A model generated the notes under the pieces. It was not told where the DNA came from. It searched no databases and saw nothing but the letters and a program-made list of their open reading frames with translations. Below, one piece after another: positions 16,467 through 26,969 of a stretch of DNA of 64,000 nt. Source of the stretch: Billgrantia endophytica (GTDB lineage Bacteria > Pseudomonadota > Gammaproteobacteria > Pseudomonadales > Halomonadaceae). The stretch lies in assembly GCF_002879615.1 (NCBI RefSeq), contig NZ_PNRF01000027.1, forward strand, positions 124,001 through 188,000, in the 5' to 3' direction. The first letter of the stretch is position 1. Each line of letters starts with the position of its first letter. Made by a program: the position numbers and the translations under genes.

Positions 16467-16820
16467 ATGAGCGGCGCAGAATCTTTCGTGCCTACTCCCA
16501 TGATGCTCTCCGACAGTGCCAGAAAACGGCTGCAGGCGCTCATCGAGGAGGAAGGCAAACCAGGGCTCAAGCTGCGGGTCTATGTGACTGGCGGCGGCTG
16601 TTCGGGCTTCCAATATGGTTTCGACTTTGCCGATGACATCGGTGACGACGATGCCCTGATCGAGTTCGGTGAAGTGGCCCTGGTGGTCGACGAACTCTCC
16701 TATCAGTATCTGGTGGGCTCCACTGTGGATTATGAAGAAGGCCTCGCCGGGGCTCGCTTCCTGGTCCAGAACCCCAATGCCACCACCACTTGCGGCTGTG
16801 GTGCTTCCTTCATGGTCTAG
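16467..16820 (+). CDS. erpA: Iron-sulfur cluster insertion protein ErpA
   Basis: A-type Fe-S carrier that passes clusters to targets such as IspG/IspH. It has 117 residues. The three cluster-ligand cysteines are present: Cys45 in GGGCSGF and Cys109/Cys111 in TTCGCGASF near the C-terminus. The N-terminus ([16 protein letters not shown]) is typical of ErpA rather than IscA. Start ATG 16467 has GGGAGGACGCCC upstream. It stands alone between argC and the ABC transporter. Confidence 0.95.
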   Translation: MSGAESFVPTPMMLSDSARKRLQALIEEEGKPGLKLRVYVTGGGCSGFQYGFDFADDIGDDDALIEFGEVALVVDELSYQYLVGSTVDYEEGLAGARFLVQNPNATTTCGCGASFMV

Positions 16821-16924
16821 GCCATACCGGCATCTTTCTACCTCCCTGACTTGACGCTTTTCGGGATTCTAACCATGTTGAATGGGGTGAATCCCATGAA
16901 AAACATCCTATAACGGGGAGCCCA

Positions 16925-17713
16925 ATGAAACATTCTTGCTTCACTTCATCTCGATTCAAGCAAACCATTCTGGTCTCTGCCCTGGCGCTCGGCATTGGCC
17001 TTTCCGGCGTCGCCCTGGCCGACAGACCTTCCGTCAACGTGGTCACCGACCCCAGCTTCGTGCCCTTCGAGATGATGGACCCGGATACCGGCGAGATGAT
17101 CGGTTTCGACATGGACATCATCAACGAAGTCGCCGAGCGTGCCGGCTTCGAGGTCGACCTGACCACCATGGAGTTCGCCGGCATCATCCCGGCGGTTCAG
17201 ACCGGCAGCCAGGAAATCGCCATCGCCGGTGTCACCATTACCGAGGAACGCGCCCAGATCGTCGACTTCTCGGACCCCTACTACGATTCCGGCCTGCAGA
17301 TCATCGTGCGCGCCGACAACGACAGTGTCGAGACCATCGAGGATCTCGAAGGCCTTTCCATCGCCACTCGTATCGGCTCGACCAGCTATGACTTCCTTCA
17401 GGAAACTCTGGGCGACAGTGCCGACATCACCCCCTACCCGGGCAACAGCGACATGTACATGGCGCTGCTGGGTCGCAACGTGGACGCCGCCTTCTATGAC
17501 GCCCCCAACGTCTCCTACTTCTCCCAGACCCGCGGGGAGGGCCGTACCAAGGTGGTAGGCCCTTTGTACGAAGGCCAGCAGTACGGCATCGTCTTCCACA
17601 AGGGCAGCGAGTGGGTCGAGCCGGTGAACGAGGCCCTCGCCGAGATGCAGGAGGACGGCACCTACGACGAGATCTACGAGAAGTGGTTCGGCGAAACCCC
17701 GAATGACGAGTGA
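16925..17713 (+). CDS. Amino-acid ABC transporter, periplasmic substrate-binding protein
   Basis: 262 residues. A Sec signal peptide ends near ALADRPS (residues about 34-38). The mature part is an SBP family 3 domain of the GlnH/FliY type: [64 protein letters not shown] and the C-terminal [10 protein letters not shown]. It probably binds a polar amino acid such as glutamine, but the exact ligand cannot be read from sequence. It is the first gene of a three-gene operon. A hairpin after it (17739-17770) would favour extra binding-protein mRNA over permease mRNA. Confidence 0.9.
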   Translation: MKHSCFTSSRFKQTILVSALALGIGLSGVALADRPSVNVVTDPSFVPFEMMDPDTGEMIGFDMDIINEVAERAGFEVDLTTMEFAGIIPAVQTGSQEIAIAGVTITEERAQIVDFSDPYYDSGLQIIVRADNDSVETIEDLEGLSIATRIGSTSYDFLQETLGDSADITPYPGNSDMYMALLGRNVDAAFYDAPNVSYFSQTRGEGRTKVVGPLYEGQQYGIVFHKGSEWVEPVNEALAEMQEDGTYDEIYEKWFGETPNDE

Positions 17714-17738
17714 CCCCCAGGGCTGATCGGCCCAATCA

Positions 17739-17770
17739 GCGGGGCCGGGTGGCAAGTCCCCCGGCCCCGC
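17739..17770 (+). terminator. Intercistronic hairpin after the binding-protein gene
   Basis: An 11-bp perfect GC-rich stem (17739-17749 with 17760-17770) and ten-base loop without a T-run. Such hairpins often stabilise the upstream message or partly terminate in binding-protein operons. Confidence 0.65.
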
Positions 17771-17812
17771 CTGCGTCTACGTTTCAGTCTCTGAGATTGT
17801 GGAGTGACACAC

Positions 17813-18484
17813 GTGGAAGTGACCTTTCAGTTCGATTGGGCGGCTGCGTTCCGTTCGATTCCCCACCTGCTGCCTGGCATCCCCTGGACACTGCTGATTT
17901 CCTTCGGCGGCCTCGCCATCGGCTTCTTCATCGGCATCTTCTTCGGCTTGCTGCGCATCAGTCCGATACGCTGGCTGCGTTGGCCCGCCATCCTCTATAT
18001 CGAAGTCTTTCGCGGTACTCCCATCCTGGTGCAGGTTCTGTTCATCTTCTATGGCCTGCCCCAACTGCTGGGCGGCCCCATCAATGCCCTGACCGCCGGT
18101 ATCGCCGCCATCGCCATCAATTCCGGCGCCTATATCTCGGAGGTGGTGCGCGGTGGCGTACAGTCGATCGAGCGCGGCCAGCGGGAAGCCGGCCTGTCTC
18201 TCGGTCTGTCACGCAGCCAGGCATTCCGTTACATCATCTGGCCCCAGGCATTTCGGCGCATGATTCCACCGCTGGGCAACCAGGGAATCATCAGCATCAA
18301 GGATACCTCGCTGTTCTCGGTGATCGGCGTCGGTGAGCTGGTGCGTCAGGGGCAGATCTACATCGCCACGACGTTCACCGCGCTGGAGGTCTACTTCATG
18401 GTGGCCCTGATGTATCTGGCCATTACCTGGAGTCTTTCCATCGCCTTGCGCCTGCTCGAGCGCAAGGGCCTCGTTGGCCAGTAA
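17813..18484 (+). CDS. Amino-acid ABC transporter, membrane permease
   Basis: About 223 residues of the HisMQ/GlnP permease family with four to five membrane spans. The conserved EAA loop [20 protein letters not shown] contacts the ATPase, and [16 protein letters not shown] is the family signature. GGAG at 17801-17804, eight bases before GTG 17813, favours this start. An earlier GTG at 17804 would add three residues. It lies between the binding protein and the ATPase, completing one importer. Only one permease is present, so a homodimer is likely. Confidence 0.9.
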   Translation: MEVTFQFDWAAAFRSIPHLLPGIPWTLLISFGGLAIGFFIGIFFGLLRISPIRWLRWPAILYIEVFRGTPILVQVLFIFYGLPQLLGGPINALTAGIAAIAINSGAYISEVVRGGVQSIERGQREAGLSLGLSRSQAFRYIIWPQAFRRMIPPLGNQGIISIKDTSLFSVIGVGELVRQGQIYIATTFTALEVYFMVALMYLAITWSLSIALRLLERKGLVGQ

Positions 18485-18510
18485 AGGGGCAGGAAAAGGG
18501 GAACCACCGC

Positions 18511-19272
18511 ATGACAGAGTCCGTATCCAATCCCATTGTGCGCATGGCAAAGGTCAACAAGCACTTCGGCAGCCTGCATGTCCTCAAGGATATCGACCTG
18601 CAGGTAAAACCCGGTGAAGTGGTCGTCGTCATCGGCGCCAGCGGCTCGGGAAAATCCACCCTGATCCGCTGTATCAACGGCCTGGAGGAGTTCCAGGAGG
18701 GTCATATCGAGGTCGACGGCAACGAGCTGCTCCCCGACGGCAGAAGCAGCAAGGCACTCCAGCGGATCCGCACCGAGGTCGGCATGGTCTTCCAGCAGTT
18801 CAACCTGTTCCCGCATTTGAGCGTACTCGACAACGTGACGCTGGCGCCGATGAAGGTACGCGGCTGGAACCGTGCCGATGCCGTGAAGACAGGGGAGCGG
18901 CTGCTCGACCGTGTCGGCATCAGCGATCAGGCCATCAAGTATCCCAGCCAGCTATCGGGCGGCCAGCAGCAGCGTGTTGCCCTGGCCCGGGCGCTGGCCA
19001 TGGAACCGCGCCTCATGCTGTTCGATGAGCCCACTTCGGCTCTCGACCCCGAGATGATTGGCGAAGTACTCGATGCCATGCGCGAACTGGCCCGGGAAGG
19101 CATGACCATGATCATCGTGACCCACGAAATGGGCTTTGCCCGGGAGGTCGCTGACAGGGTGATCTTCATTCATCAGGGGCAGATCCTTGAGGAAGCTCCC
19201 CCCGCCGACCTGTTCGACAACCCGCGTCACGAACGCACTCAAAGCTTCCTGTCTCGGGTACTGAAGCACTGA
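18511..19272 (+). CDS. Amino-acid ABC transporter, ATP-binding protein (GlnQ-like)
   Basis: 253 residues with all ABC motifs: Walker [11 protein letters not shown]-loop [14 protein letters not shown], signature [19 protein letters not shown], Walker [15 protein letters not shown] and switch His in [14 protein letters not shown]. It belongs to the polar amino-acid (PAAT) group. It begins 26 bases after the permease, preceded by AGGAAAAGGGGAACC. A rho-independent terminator follows at 19294-19329, closing the operon. Confidence 0.93.
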   Translation: MTESVSNPIVRMAKVNKHFGSLHVLKDIDLQVKPGEVVVVIGASGSGKSTLIRCINGLEEFQEGHIEVDGNELLPDGRSSKALQRIRTEVGMVFQQFNLFPHLSVLDNVTLAPMKVRGWNRADAVKTGERLLDRVGISDQAIKYPSQLSGGQQQRVALARALAMEPRLMLFDEPTSALDPEMIGEVLDAMRELAREGMTMIIVTHEMGFAREVADRVIFIHQGQILEEAPPADLFDNPRHERTQSFLSRVLKH

Positions 19273-19293
19273 AATACCTCCCCCGCGCACCCG

Positions 19294-19329
19294 AAAAAGG
19301 CCTTGTCGGTAGTGACAGGGCCTTTTTTT
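19294..19329 (+). terminator. Rho-independent terminator of the amino-acid ABC operon
   Basis: A stem AAAAAGGCC...GGCCTTTTT with an additional TGTC/GACA pairing and a run of seven T at its end. Confidence 0.9.
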
Positions 19330-19790
19330 GGCTGTGGACAACTTTTTTCTCACCTGCCGACATTCCGGTCCTACCCGGCGTCATAGCGGCCTTTGCTCAC
19401 TTCCATGACATTGTTCACAGCTACGGTGACAAGCCAGGTAGCCGCCGGTGGACAAGCGGTGCAGAATCGCACCTGTGTGCAACTCGGCATTTCATCCACA
19501 GGCTCCGCACCAGTCGCCCTCAGCTACATAGCGCTTTCCCCTGTCGTTCATCAACAATTCAATTGCATGAAAAATAACGGAAAAATAAGGTTATCCACGG
19601 ATTCTGTCCACACTAGTAGTAACAACAACAACAGAACTTCCTTTAAATCATTCTATTTTATTTATGTAAAACCGAGAGACCCCTCCGGTTGGTTGACCCC
19701 ATGTGGAAAACCCCTGACGCTTACCCACAGGAGGTTTATACTGCCAGGCTGATTTTTCACCCCGACGCAATATCCGCGCACAAGCGCAAT
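19330..19790. other. Candidate replication origin (oriC) region upstream of mnmG
   Basis: A non-coding stretch of about 460 bases before mnmG, the position oriC occupies in E. coli. DnaA-box-like 9-mers (consensus TTWTNCACA or its complement) are TGTGGACAA 19333-19341, TCATCCACA 19492-19500, TTATCCACG 19591-19599, TGTGGAAAA 19702-19710 (exact match) and TTACCCACA 19721-19729; most others have one mismatch. An AT-rich run at about 19626-19672 could be the unwinding element. parAB lies 2.5 kb downstream. The competing site is the rpmH-dnaA gap, expected left of the window. Confidence 0.5.
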
Positions 19791-19800
19791 GAGGTGCATC

Positions 19801-21696
19801 TTGGATTACCCCGACCGCTTTGACGTCATCGTCATCGGCGGCGGCCATGCGGGAACCGAAGCCGCCTTGGCCTCCGCCCGCATGGGCTGTCAGACCCTGC
19901 TGCTGACCCACAACATCGAGACCCTGGGCCAGATGTCCTGCAATCCCGCCATCGGCGGGATCGGCAAGAGCCATCTGGTCAAGGAGATCGATGCCCTGGG
20001 CGGCGCCATGGGCCTGGCCACCGACATGGGTGGCATCCAGTTTCGCGTGCTGAATGCCCGCAAGGGGCCGGCAGTACGAGCGACCCGGGCTCAGGCCGAT
20101 CGGGTTCGTTACAAGGCCGCCATTCGGGGAATGCTGGAGAGTCAGCCCAATCTGACGTTGTTCCAGCAGGCGGCAGGCGATCTGATTGTCGAGAACGATA
20201 CGGTCCGTGGCGTCGTGACCGAGACGGGCATCCACTTTCACGGGAGTAGCGTGGTGCTGTGTACCGGGACCTTCCTGGGCGGTGTGATACACATCGGCCT
20301 CGACCAGAGTCGGGGGGGGCGTGCAGGCGATCCGCCTTCCAATGCCCTGGCGGAACGCCTGCGGGCACTGCCGTTCCGGGTCGATCGGCTCAAGACCGGT
20401 ACCCCTCCGCGGCTCGACGCCAAGAGCATCGATTTTTCCGTGCTCGAGGAGCAGCCCGGCGATACCCCGACCCCGGTCATGTCCTACCTGGGGCGTCGCG
20501 AGATGCACCCACGGCAGGTGAGCTGTCACATCGCGCATACCAACGAGCGCACCCATGAGATCATCCTGTCCAACCTGGATCGTTCGCCGATGTACTCCGG
20601 TGTGATCGAAGGCGTCGGGCCCCGCTATTGCCCGTCCATCGAGGACAAGGTGCACCGGTTCGCCGACAAGTCGAGCCACCAGATTTTCATCGAACCGGAA
20701 GGGCTGGATACCCGCGAGCTCTACCCCAACGGGATCTCCACCTCGCTGCCTTTCGACGTCCAGCTGCGGGTGGTTCGCTCGGTCAAGGGCCTGGAGAACG
20801 CGCACATCACCCGGCCTGGCTATGCCATCGAGTACGATTTCTTCGACCCGAGGGATCTCAAGCACTCGCTGGAGACGAAATTTATCCACAACCTGTTTTT
20901 CGCCGGCCAGATCAACGGCACCACCGGCTACGAGGAAGCCGGTGCCCAGGGCCTGCTGGCAGGGCTCAACGCCGCCCGCCGGGCCAGGGACCTGGAAGCC
21001 TGGTGGCCCCGTCGTGACGAAGCCTACCTGGGCGTGCTGGTGGATGACCTGATCTCCATGGGAACGAAAGAGCCCTACCGCATGTTCACCTCGCGGGCCG
21101 AATATCGCCTGCTGCTGCGTGAGGACAATGCCGATCTCCGCCTTACCGAGTCCGGCCGCGAGCTGGGCCTGGTCAACGATGGCCGCTGGGAAGCCTTTGC
21201 CACCAAGCGCGAGGCCATCGAACTCGAGAGCGCCAGGTTGAAGGCGACATGGGTACAACCCGGCAGCGCCGCCGCCGATGGCGTTGCCGCCAAGACCGGC
21301 AAGCCGCTGTCCCGTGAGTACAGCCTGATGGATCTGCTCAAGCGCCCGGAACTGGGCTATGCGGACATCGCTTCCCTGGACGGCGAGCCGGTAGGCGACG
21401 AGACCGTGGCCGAGCAGGTACAGATCCAGGCCAAGTATCAGGGTTACATCGAACGCCAGCAGGACGAGATCGACCGCCTCAAGCGCCACGAGGCCACACC
21501 GCTGCCCGCCGAGCTGGATTACGACCGGGTCGAGGGGCTCTCCCACGAGATCCGCCAGAAACTCGGCGAGGCACGCCCGGCCACCCTGGCCCAGGCCTCT
21601 CGCATTTCCGGCGTGACGCCGGCGGCGGTCTCCATTCTGTTGATTCATCTCAAGAAGCGTCGTCTGCTCGATGATAGTCGGGTGGCCAACGGATGA
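19801..21696 (+). CDS. mnmG: tRNA uridine-5-carboxymethylaminomethyl modification enzyme MnmG
   Basis: FAD-dependent partner of MnmE in wobble-uridine modification. From TTG 19801 the protein has 631 residues, beginning (M)[19 protein letters not shown] like pseudomonad MnmG. GAGGTGCATC precedes this TTG. ATG 19789 would add MRCI and lacks a good ribosome-binding site. Conserved blocks are the dinucleotide fold [30 protein letters not shown], the signature [20 protein letters not shown] and [17 protein letters not shown]. The stop overlaps the rsmG start (ATGA). Confidence 0.95.
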   Translation: MDYPDRFDVIVIGGGHAGTEAALASARMGCQTLLLTHNIETLGQMSCNPAIGGIGKSHLVKEIDALGGAMGLATDMGGIQFRVLNARKGPAVRATRAQADRVRYKAAIRGMLESQPNLTLFQQAAGDLIVENDTVRGVVTETGIHFHGSSVVLCTGTFLGGVIHIGLDQSRGGRAGDPPSNALAERLRALPFRVDRLKTGTPPRLDAKSIDFSVLEEQPGDTPTPVMSYLGRREMHPRQVSCHIAHTNERTHEIILSNLDRSPMYSGVIEGVGPRYCPSIEDKVHRFADKSSHQIFIEPEGLDTRELYPNGISTSLPFDVQLRVVRSVKGLENAHITRPGYAIEYDFFDPRDLKHSLETKFIHNLFFAGQINGTTGYEEAGAQGLLAGLNAARRARDLEAWWPRRDEAYLGVLVDDLISMGTKEPYRMFTSRAEYRLLLREDNADLRLTESGRELGLVNDGRWEAFATKREAIELESARLKATWVQPGSAAADGVAAKTGKPLSREYSLMDLLKRPELGYADIASLDGEPVGDETVAEQVQIQAKYQGYIERQQDEIDRLKRHEATPLPAELDYDRVEGLSHEIRQKLGEARPATLAQASRISGVTPAAVSILLIHLKKRRLLDDSRVANG

Positions 21697-22358
21697 GTGA
21701 TGCCGTAACGTCGACTGTCGAGAGACGCCTTGATGAAGGAGTGTCGGAACTGGGTATCGTGGTCGATCGGCTCCAGCGCGAGCGCTTGCTGGGCCTGGTG
21801 GAATTGTTGCACAAGTGGAATCGCGCCTATAACCTCACCGCGATACGCTCACCCGATGAAATGGTGCCCAAGCATCTGCTGGACAGCGCTGCCGTACTGC
21901 CCTTCGTGAGCAACGGGCCGCTGCTCGACGTGGGAGCGGGGCCGGGTCTTCCGGGACTGGTACTGGCGATCCTGAAGCCCCGGCTTGCGGTCACGCTGCT
22001 CGACAGCAACGGCAAGAAGGTTCGCTTCCAGCGACAGGCGGTAATGGAGCTCGGGTTGACCAACGTGACGTCGGTGCAGGCCCGGGTGGAGGCCTTCGAG
22101 CCGCCCGAGAACGGCTATGCCCAGGTGATTTCCCGGGCCTTCGCCAGCCTGGGCGACTTCTTGCGTCTGACCGGGCACCTGCCTTGTCCCGGCGGGTGCT
22201 GGCTGGCCATGAAGGGGCCCGGCGCCGACGATGAGCTGGCCGGGTTGCCTGAAGGCGTCTCGATTCGTGAGCGTCATGGCTTGACGGTGCCCTTCACGAC
22301 GGGAAGCCGTCAGTTGTTGATTGTCGAGCGAACCGATTTCAACCCAGGCCGCCGGTGA
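21693..22358 (+). CDS. rsmG: 16S rRNA (guanine(527)-N7)-methyltransferase RsmG
   Basis: Methylates G527 of 16S rRNA. It has 221 residues, with ATG overlapping the mnmG stop by four bases. Typical blocks are [26 protein letters not shown], the AdoMet-binding [16 protein letters not shown], and [11 protein letters not shown]. It belongs to the conserved mnmG-rsmG-parA-parB operon. Confidence 0.96.
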   Translation: MSDAVTSTVERRLDEGVSELGIVVDRLQRERLLGLVELLHKWNRAYNLTAIRSPDEMVPKHLLDSAAVLPFVSNGPLLDVGAGPGLPGLVLAILKPRLAVTLLDSNGKKVRFQRQAVMELGLTNVTSVQARVEAFEPPENGYAQVISRAFASLGDFLRLTGHLPCPGGCWLAMKGPGADDELAGLPEGVSIRERHGLTVPFTTGSRQLLIVERTDFNPGRR

Positions 22359-22386
22359 GCGTGCCATTGACGCAAGGAAGTCGCCC

Positions 22387-23157
22387 GTGACCCAGATAAT
22401 CGCCTTGACCAATCAGAAGGGTGGCGTGGGCAAGACCACCACCGCCGTCAACCTGGCCGCCAGCCTGGCGGCACTGGATCGTCGCGTGCTGCTGGTCGAT
22501 CTGGACCCACAGGGCCATGCCACCATGGGCAGTGGCATCGACAAGCATGATCTGGATGGCAGCGTGCTTGACATGCTGCTGGGCGAGAAAACCGCGCTGG
22601 AGGTCATGCTCGACTGCCCGGCGGCCGGCTATGCGCTGCTGCCTGGCAATGGCGACCTGACGGCCGCCGAAGTGGAACTGCTGGATCGGCCCGAGGGGCG
22701 TGAACGTTGCCTGGTCGAAGCCTTGAACACCGTGTCCGGCGAGTACGACGTGGTGCTGATCGACTGTCCGCCATCGCTCAACATGCTCACCGTCAACGCC
22801 CTGACCGCCGCCGATGGCGTCTTGATTCCCCTGCAGTGCGAGTTCTATGCCCTGGAAGGCCTCTCGGCACTGCTCGATACGGTGGAACAGATCAAGGATA
22901 GGGTGAACCCGGGGTTGGCGGTATATGGCATCCTGCGCACCATGTTCGATTCTCGCAATAGCCTTACCCGGGATGTCAGCAAGCAGCTTCGGGACTATTT
23001 CGGCGAAGCGCTGCTCAAGACCACCATCCCGCGCAACGTCCGGGTCGCCGAAGCGCCAAGCCACGGGTTGCCGGTCACCAAGTACGCGCGCTTCTCACGG
23101 GGCAGCCAGGCCCATCGAGTACTGGCCAAGGAGCTGATTCGTCGGCTGTCGCTCTAG
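22387..23157 (+). CDS. parA: Chromosome-partitioning ATPase ParA (Soj)
   Basis: Deviant-Walker ATPase that works with ParB at parS to segregate the origin region. From GTG 22387 it has 256 residues, with AAGGAAG seven bases upstream. An upstream in-frame extension to 22321 lies inside rsmG and is rejected. Motifs are KGGVGKTTTAVNLAASL (deviant Walker A), DLDPQGHATMG, VLIDCPPSLNMLTVNAL and IPRNVRVAEAPSHGLPV. It follows rsmG closely and precedes parB by 56 bases. Confidence 0.95.
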   Translation: MTQIIALTNQKGGVGKTTTAVNLAASLAALDRRVLLVDLDPQGHATMGSGIDKHDLDGSVLDMLLGEKTALEVMLDCPAAGYALLPGNGDLTAAEVELLDRPEGRERCLVEALNTVSGEYDVVLIDCPPSLNMLTVNALTAADGVLIPLQCEFYALEGLSALLDTVEQIKDRVNPGLAVYGILRTMFDSRNSLTRDVSKQLRDYFGEALLKTTIPRNVRVAEAPSHGLPVTKYARFSRGSQAHRVLAKELIRRLSL

Positions 23158-23213
23158 TCCGGTCGTGATGTGCCGCCTGCCGTAACTCGCTCGTTGTGAT
23201 GAGGGAAAAGTAG

Positions 23214-24128
23214 ATGACGCGAAAACGCGCCCTGGGTCGCGGCCTGGATGCCCTGATCGGTGCCGGTGCCCGCCGCCGCGAAAGCCTCGAGCTGCCCGAG
23301 GTCGAGATGCATCCCGCCGAAGGGGAGACGCCACCCTCCGATACGGTGGCTGATGAACGCCTCGAGCGCCTGCCGCTGGGGCAACTGATTCGCGGCAAGT
23401 ACCAGCCCCGTCGCGATATCCAGCCAGAGGCGCTGGAGGAGCTGGCCGATTCGATACGCGCCCAAGGGGTCATGCAGCCCATCGTGGTGCGCCCCATCGG
23501 AGAGCACCGCTATGAGATCATTGCCGGCGAGCGGCGCTGGCGGGCCGCCCAGTTGGCGGAACTCGACACCATCCCGGCGGTGATCCGCGAAGTCAGCGAC
23601 GAAGTCGCCCTGGCGCTGGCGTTGATCGAAAACATCCAGCGTGAGGATCTCAATCCGGTCGAGGAAGCCATGGCGCTCAAGCGTCTGCTCGATGAATTCG
23701 AGCTGACCCAGCAGCAGGTGGCGGACGCTGTCGGCAGGTCACGCGCCCAGGTTGCCAACCTGCTGCGCCTGCTGTCCCTGGACCCAGAGGTGCAAACGCT
23801 GCTCGAGCGCGGCGACCTGGACATGGGGCATGCGCGGGCGCTGCTGGCGCTTTCCGGTGCCAGGCAGCGCAAGGCGGCCCACGAGGTGGTCAACAAGGAC
23901 CTCACCGTTCGCGATACCGAAGCGCTGGTCAAGCGGCTGGTGAACGGCGAACCGAGAAAGGCGGAGGCAGCCGCGACCAGCCCTGACGTGGCGCGTCTCG
24001 AGACCCGCCTTGGCGAAGTGCTCGGTGCACCGGTCAAGATCCAGCACGGTCGAGGCGGCAAGGGGCGTGTCACGATCCGCTATTCGAGCCTGGACGAACT
24101 GGACGGCATTCTGGAACACATCCGCTAG
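23214..24128 (+). CDS. parB: Chromosome-partitioning protein ParB (Spo0J)
   Basis: 304-residue CTP-dependent DNA clamp that loads at parS. The N-terminal ParA-stimulating tail is basic (RKRALGRGLDALIG). The CTP/ParB-N domain has GKYQPRRDI, the GERRWRAAQ arginine motif and ENIQREDLNPVEEA. The parS-binding HTH is TQQQVADAVGRSRAQVANLL, and the C-terminal dimerisation part ends YSSLDELDGILEHIR. A terminator-like hairpin follows at 24137. I did not find a canonical parS by eye in the window. Confidence 0.95.
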   Translation: MTRKRALGRGLDALIGAGARRRESLELPEVEMHPAEGETPPSDTVADERLERLPLGQLIRGKYQPRRDIQPEALEELADSIRAQGVMQPIVVRPIGEHRYEIIAGERRWRAAQLAELDTIPAVIREVSDEVALALALIENIQREDLNPVEEAMALKRLLDEFELTQQQVADAVGRSRAQVANLLRLLSLDPEVQTLLERGDLDMGHARALLALSGARQRKAAHEVVNKDLTVRDTEALVKRLVNGEPRKAEAAATSPDVARLETRLGEVLGAPVKIQHGRGGKGRVTIRYSSLDELDGILEHIR

Positions 24129-24136
24129 GCGTTCGT

Positions 24137-24167
24137 GGTGCAAGGTGTCGACAATCCTTGCACCTTT
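24137..24167 (+). terminator. Terminator of the mnmG-parB operon
   Basis: A perfect 9-bp inverted repeat GGTGCAAGG/CCTTGCACC (24137-24145, 24156-24164) followed by TTT, placed nine bases after the parB stop. Confidence 0.65.
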
Positions 24168-24211
24168 GGTCGCAAAGTCGCACCATTCGGCACCAAAAGA
24201 GCGTCGTTCGG

Positions 24212-24240
24212 TTGAAGGCCCAGAGGCGCTTCCCTATAAT
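24212..24240 (+). promoter_or_regulatory. Sigma-70-type promoter of the atp operon
   Basis: A -35-like TTGAAG (24212-24217), 17-base spacer and a perfect -10 TATAAT (24235-24240), 82 bases before atpI. It lies in the parB-atpI gap after the parB hairpin, so it is the natural start of ATP synthase transcription. Confidence 0.75.
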
Positions 24241-24321
24241 CCGCCGTTGTTTGCCTGAGTGTCACGCTCGGTTCAGCCGGCACCCGGACCCTGCATCGGC
24301 AGGGCAGGAAACGTCGACAGG

Positions 24322-24726
24322 ATGCACAGACACGTTGCCATGAGGCGCCGGCGCCTGGACTTCACCCGCCTGTTCCTGGCTCAGGGTCTGGCCACCCTGA
24401 TCGTAGCGTTGCTGGCCGGCCTGCGGCACGGCCACGAGGGGGCGTTGTCTGCCCTGCTCGGCGGGATGGTCAGCCTGGTGCCCACGCTCTATTTCGTCTG
24501 GCGTGGCCTGCGTGCCCGGGATGGACGTCGCCCCCGGGTCAGCGTGCTGAACCTGTATCAGGCAGCAATGGGAAAGTTCGGTTTGACGGTAGCACTGTTC
24601 GTGATCGTCTTCGTCACAGTGCCCCCTTCAAACCCGGCTTTTTTCTTTGTCGCATATGTGGCGGCTCAATTCATGCACTGGCTGACTCCCTGGCTCTTGC
24701 GTGACCGGCCGACCCACCGAACCTGA
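24322..24726 (+). CDS. atpI: ATP synthase protein I
   Basis: A small membrane protein of about 134 residues that assists Fo c-ring assembly. It shows four hydrophobic stretches (LFLAQGLATLIVALLAGL, SALLGGMVSLVPTLYFVW, FGLTVALFVIVFVTV, PAFFFVAYVAAQFMHWLTPW). The position before atpB is diagnostic. The start is uncertain: ATG 24322 or ATG 24340 are both plausible, and the longer frame to 24259 overlaps the likely leader. Confidence 0.85.
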   Translation: MHRHVAMRRRRLDFTRLFLAQGLATLIVALLAGLRHGHEGALSALLGGMVSLVPTLYFVWRGLRARDGRRPRVSVLNLYQAAMGKFGLTVALFVIVFVTVPPSNPAFFFVAYVAAQFMHWLTPWLLRDRPTHRT

Positions 24727-25566
<840 letters not shown>

Positions 25567-25632
25567 GCCAAGCAACCTTTGCAAACGCGGTAACTTGAAA
25601 CCTGACCTCAACGTAAAACTAGGAGCAACATC

Positions 25633-25860
25633 ATGGAAATCGTCTACCTTGCTGCGGCCATCATCATCAGCGTCAGCGCCCTGGCCACCGGCATTGGCTT
25701 CGCCATGCTGGGCGGCAAACTGCTCGAGTCCACCGCGCGTCAGCCTGAGCTTGGCGACCAGCTGCAGACCCGTACCTTCATCATGGCGGGCCTGCTCGAC
25801 GCCGTGCCGATGATCGGTGTTGGTATCGCGATGTACCTGATCTTCGTCGTTGCCGGTTAA
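25633..25860 (+). CDS. atpE: F0F1 ATP synthase subunit c
   Basis: 75-residue hairpin of two spans that forms the rotor ring. Helix 1 has [13 protein letters not shown]. The loop is ARQPE. Helix 2 contains the ion-carrying Asp in [16 protein letters not shown]. The residues that mark Na+-coupled rings (Gln on helix 1, Glu-Ser/Thr on helix 2) are absent, so proton coupling is expected even if the host is halophilic. Strong AGGAG upstream. Confidence 0.97.
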   Translation: MEIVYLAAAIIISVSALATGIGFAMLGGKLLESTARQPELGDQLQTRTFIMAGLLDAVPMIGVGIAMYLIFVVAG

Positions 25861-25933
25861 TGACAGCACCGAGCGCTGAGGCGCTCGGTCCGCTTCTATC
25901 CGGTCGCCACGAACCCGTCAGAGGTACATACCC

Positions 25934-26404
25934 GTGAATATCAACATGACGCTTATCGGACAAACGATCGCCTTTGCGATCTTTGTCTGGTTCTGCATCA
26001 AGTACGTGTGGCCACCGATCAGCTCCGCGCTCCATGAGCGCCAGAAGAAGATCGCCGATGGCCTCGACGCGGCCAGCCGGGCGTCCCGCGACCTCGAGCT
26101 TGCTCAGGAGCAGGCAGCCCAGACGCTGCGCGAGAGCAAGGAGCAGGCCTCCCAGATTCTCGACCAGGCTCACAAGCGCTCCACTCAGATGATCGAGGAA
26201 GCCCGCGAGCAGGCCCGTGCCGAAGGCGAGCGCCTGGTGGCCAGTGCCCGTGCCGAGATCGACCAGGAAATCCATCGCGCCAAGGAAGAGCTTCGCGCCC
26301 AGGTGGCTGGACTGGCCATCGTCGGTGCCGAGCGTGTTCTGGAAGCCTCCATCGACGAGAAGGCACACCGCAAGCTGCTAGACAAGCTTGCTGCCGAACT
26401 GTGA
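25934..26404 (+). CDS. atpF: F0F1 ATP synthase subunit b
   Basis: 156-residue peripheral-stalk subunit with one N-terminal membrane span ([19 protein letters not shown]) and a long charged coiled-coil ([20 protein letters not shown] onward). Start is GTG 25934 after AGAGGTACATACCC. It ends 12 bases before atpH. Confidence 0.96.
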   Translation: MNINMTLIGQTIAFAIFVWFCIKYVWPPISSALHERQKKIADGLDAASRASRDLELAQEQAAQTLRESKEQASQILDQAHKRSTQMIEEAREQARAEGERLVASARAEIDQEIHRAKEELRAQVAGLAIVGAERVLEASIDEKAHRKLLDKLAAEL

Positions 26405-26416
26405 AGGAGGTGACCC

Positions 26417-26953
26417 ATGGCGGAAACGTCTACTGTCGCACGACCCTACGCCAAGGCCGCGTTCGACTACGCGCGTGACAACGAGGCGCTGGAAAGCTGG
26501 TCCGACATGCTGGCCAAACTGGGCCAGGTCGTCGCGGAGCGTGATGCTCAGAAATTGATCGCGAGTCCCAAGCTTGCCGCCGACCGCAAGGTCGATCTGG
26601 TGATCGAGCTGGCCGACATCAGCGTGGATGACGCTGTCCGTCGCTTTCTCGAAACCCTGGGTGAGAAGGGGAGACTGACGGCCCTGGGTGCGATCGCCGA
26701 GCAGTTCGAGCGCCTGCGCGCCGATCATGAACAGCGCGTCGACGTCACCGTGGTCTCGGCTTTCGCGCTCGACGACAAGCAGCAGAACAAGCTCGCCGGC
26801 GCGCTCAAGAAGCGGCTGAATCGCGAAATCTCCATTACCACTCAGGTGGATCCGAAGCTTCTCGGAGGCGTCATCCTGCGCGCCGGCGATACCGTCATCG
26901 ACGGATCGGTGCGCGGTCGACTGAATCGCCTCTCCGAAGCCCTTACCGCCTGA
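26417..26953 (+). CDS. atpH: F0F1 ATP synthase subunit delta
   Basis: 178-residue stalk subunit linking b to the top of alpha3beta3. N-terminal [20 protein letters not shown] and the C-terminal signature [20 protein letters not shown] are typical. AAGGAGGTGACCC gives a near-perfect ribosome-binding site. Confidence 0.96.
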   Translation: MAETSTVARPYAKAAFDYARDNEALESWSDMLAKLGQVVAERDAQKLIASPKLAADRKVDLVIELADISVDDAVRRFLETLGEKGRLTALGAIAEQFERLRADHEQRVDVTVVSAFALDDKQQNKLAGALKKRLNREISITTQVDPKLLGGVILRAGDTVIDGSVRGRLNRLSEALTA

Positions 26954-26969
26954 GTCTGAGGGACATGGC

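Noticed and set aside
17804..17825. Possible parS site containing CACGTGGAA
   Set aside because: Only the central part matches TGTTCCACGTGGAACA; too many mismatches, and it lies at a permease start. No canonical parS was found by eye in the window.
19648..21648. Long minus-strand open frame of 666 codons
   Set aside because: It lies fully antisense to mnmG, has low-complexity composition and no family resemblance; a shadow of GC-rich codon bias.
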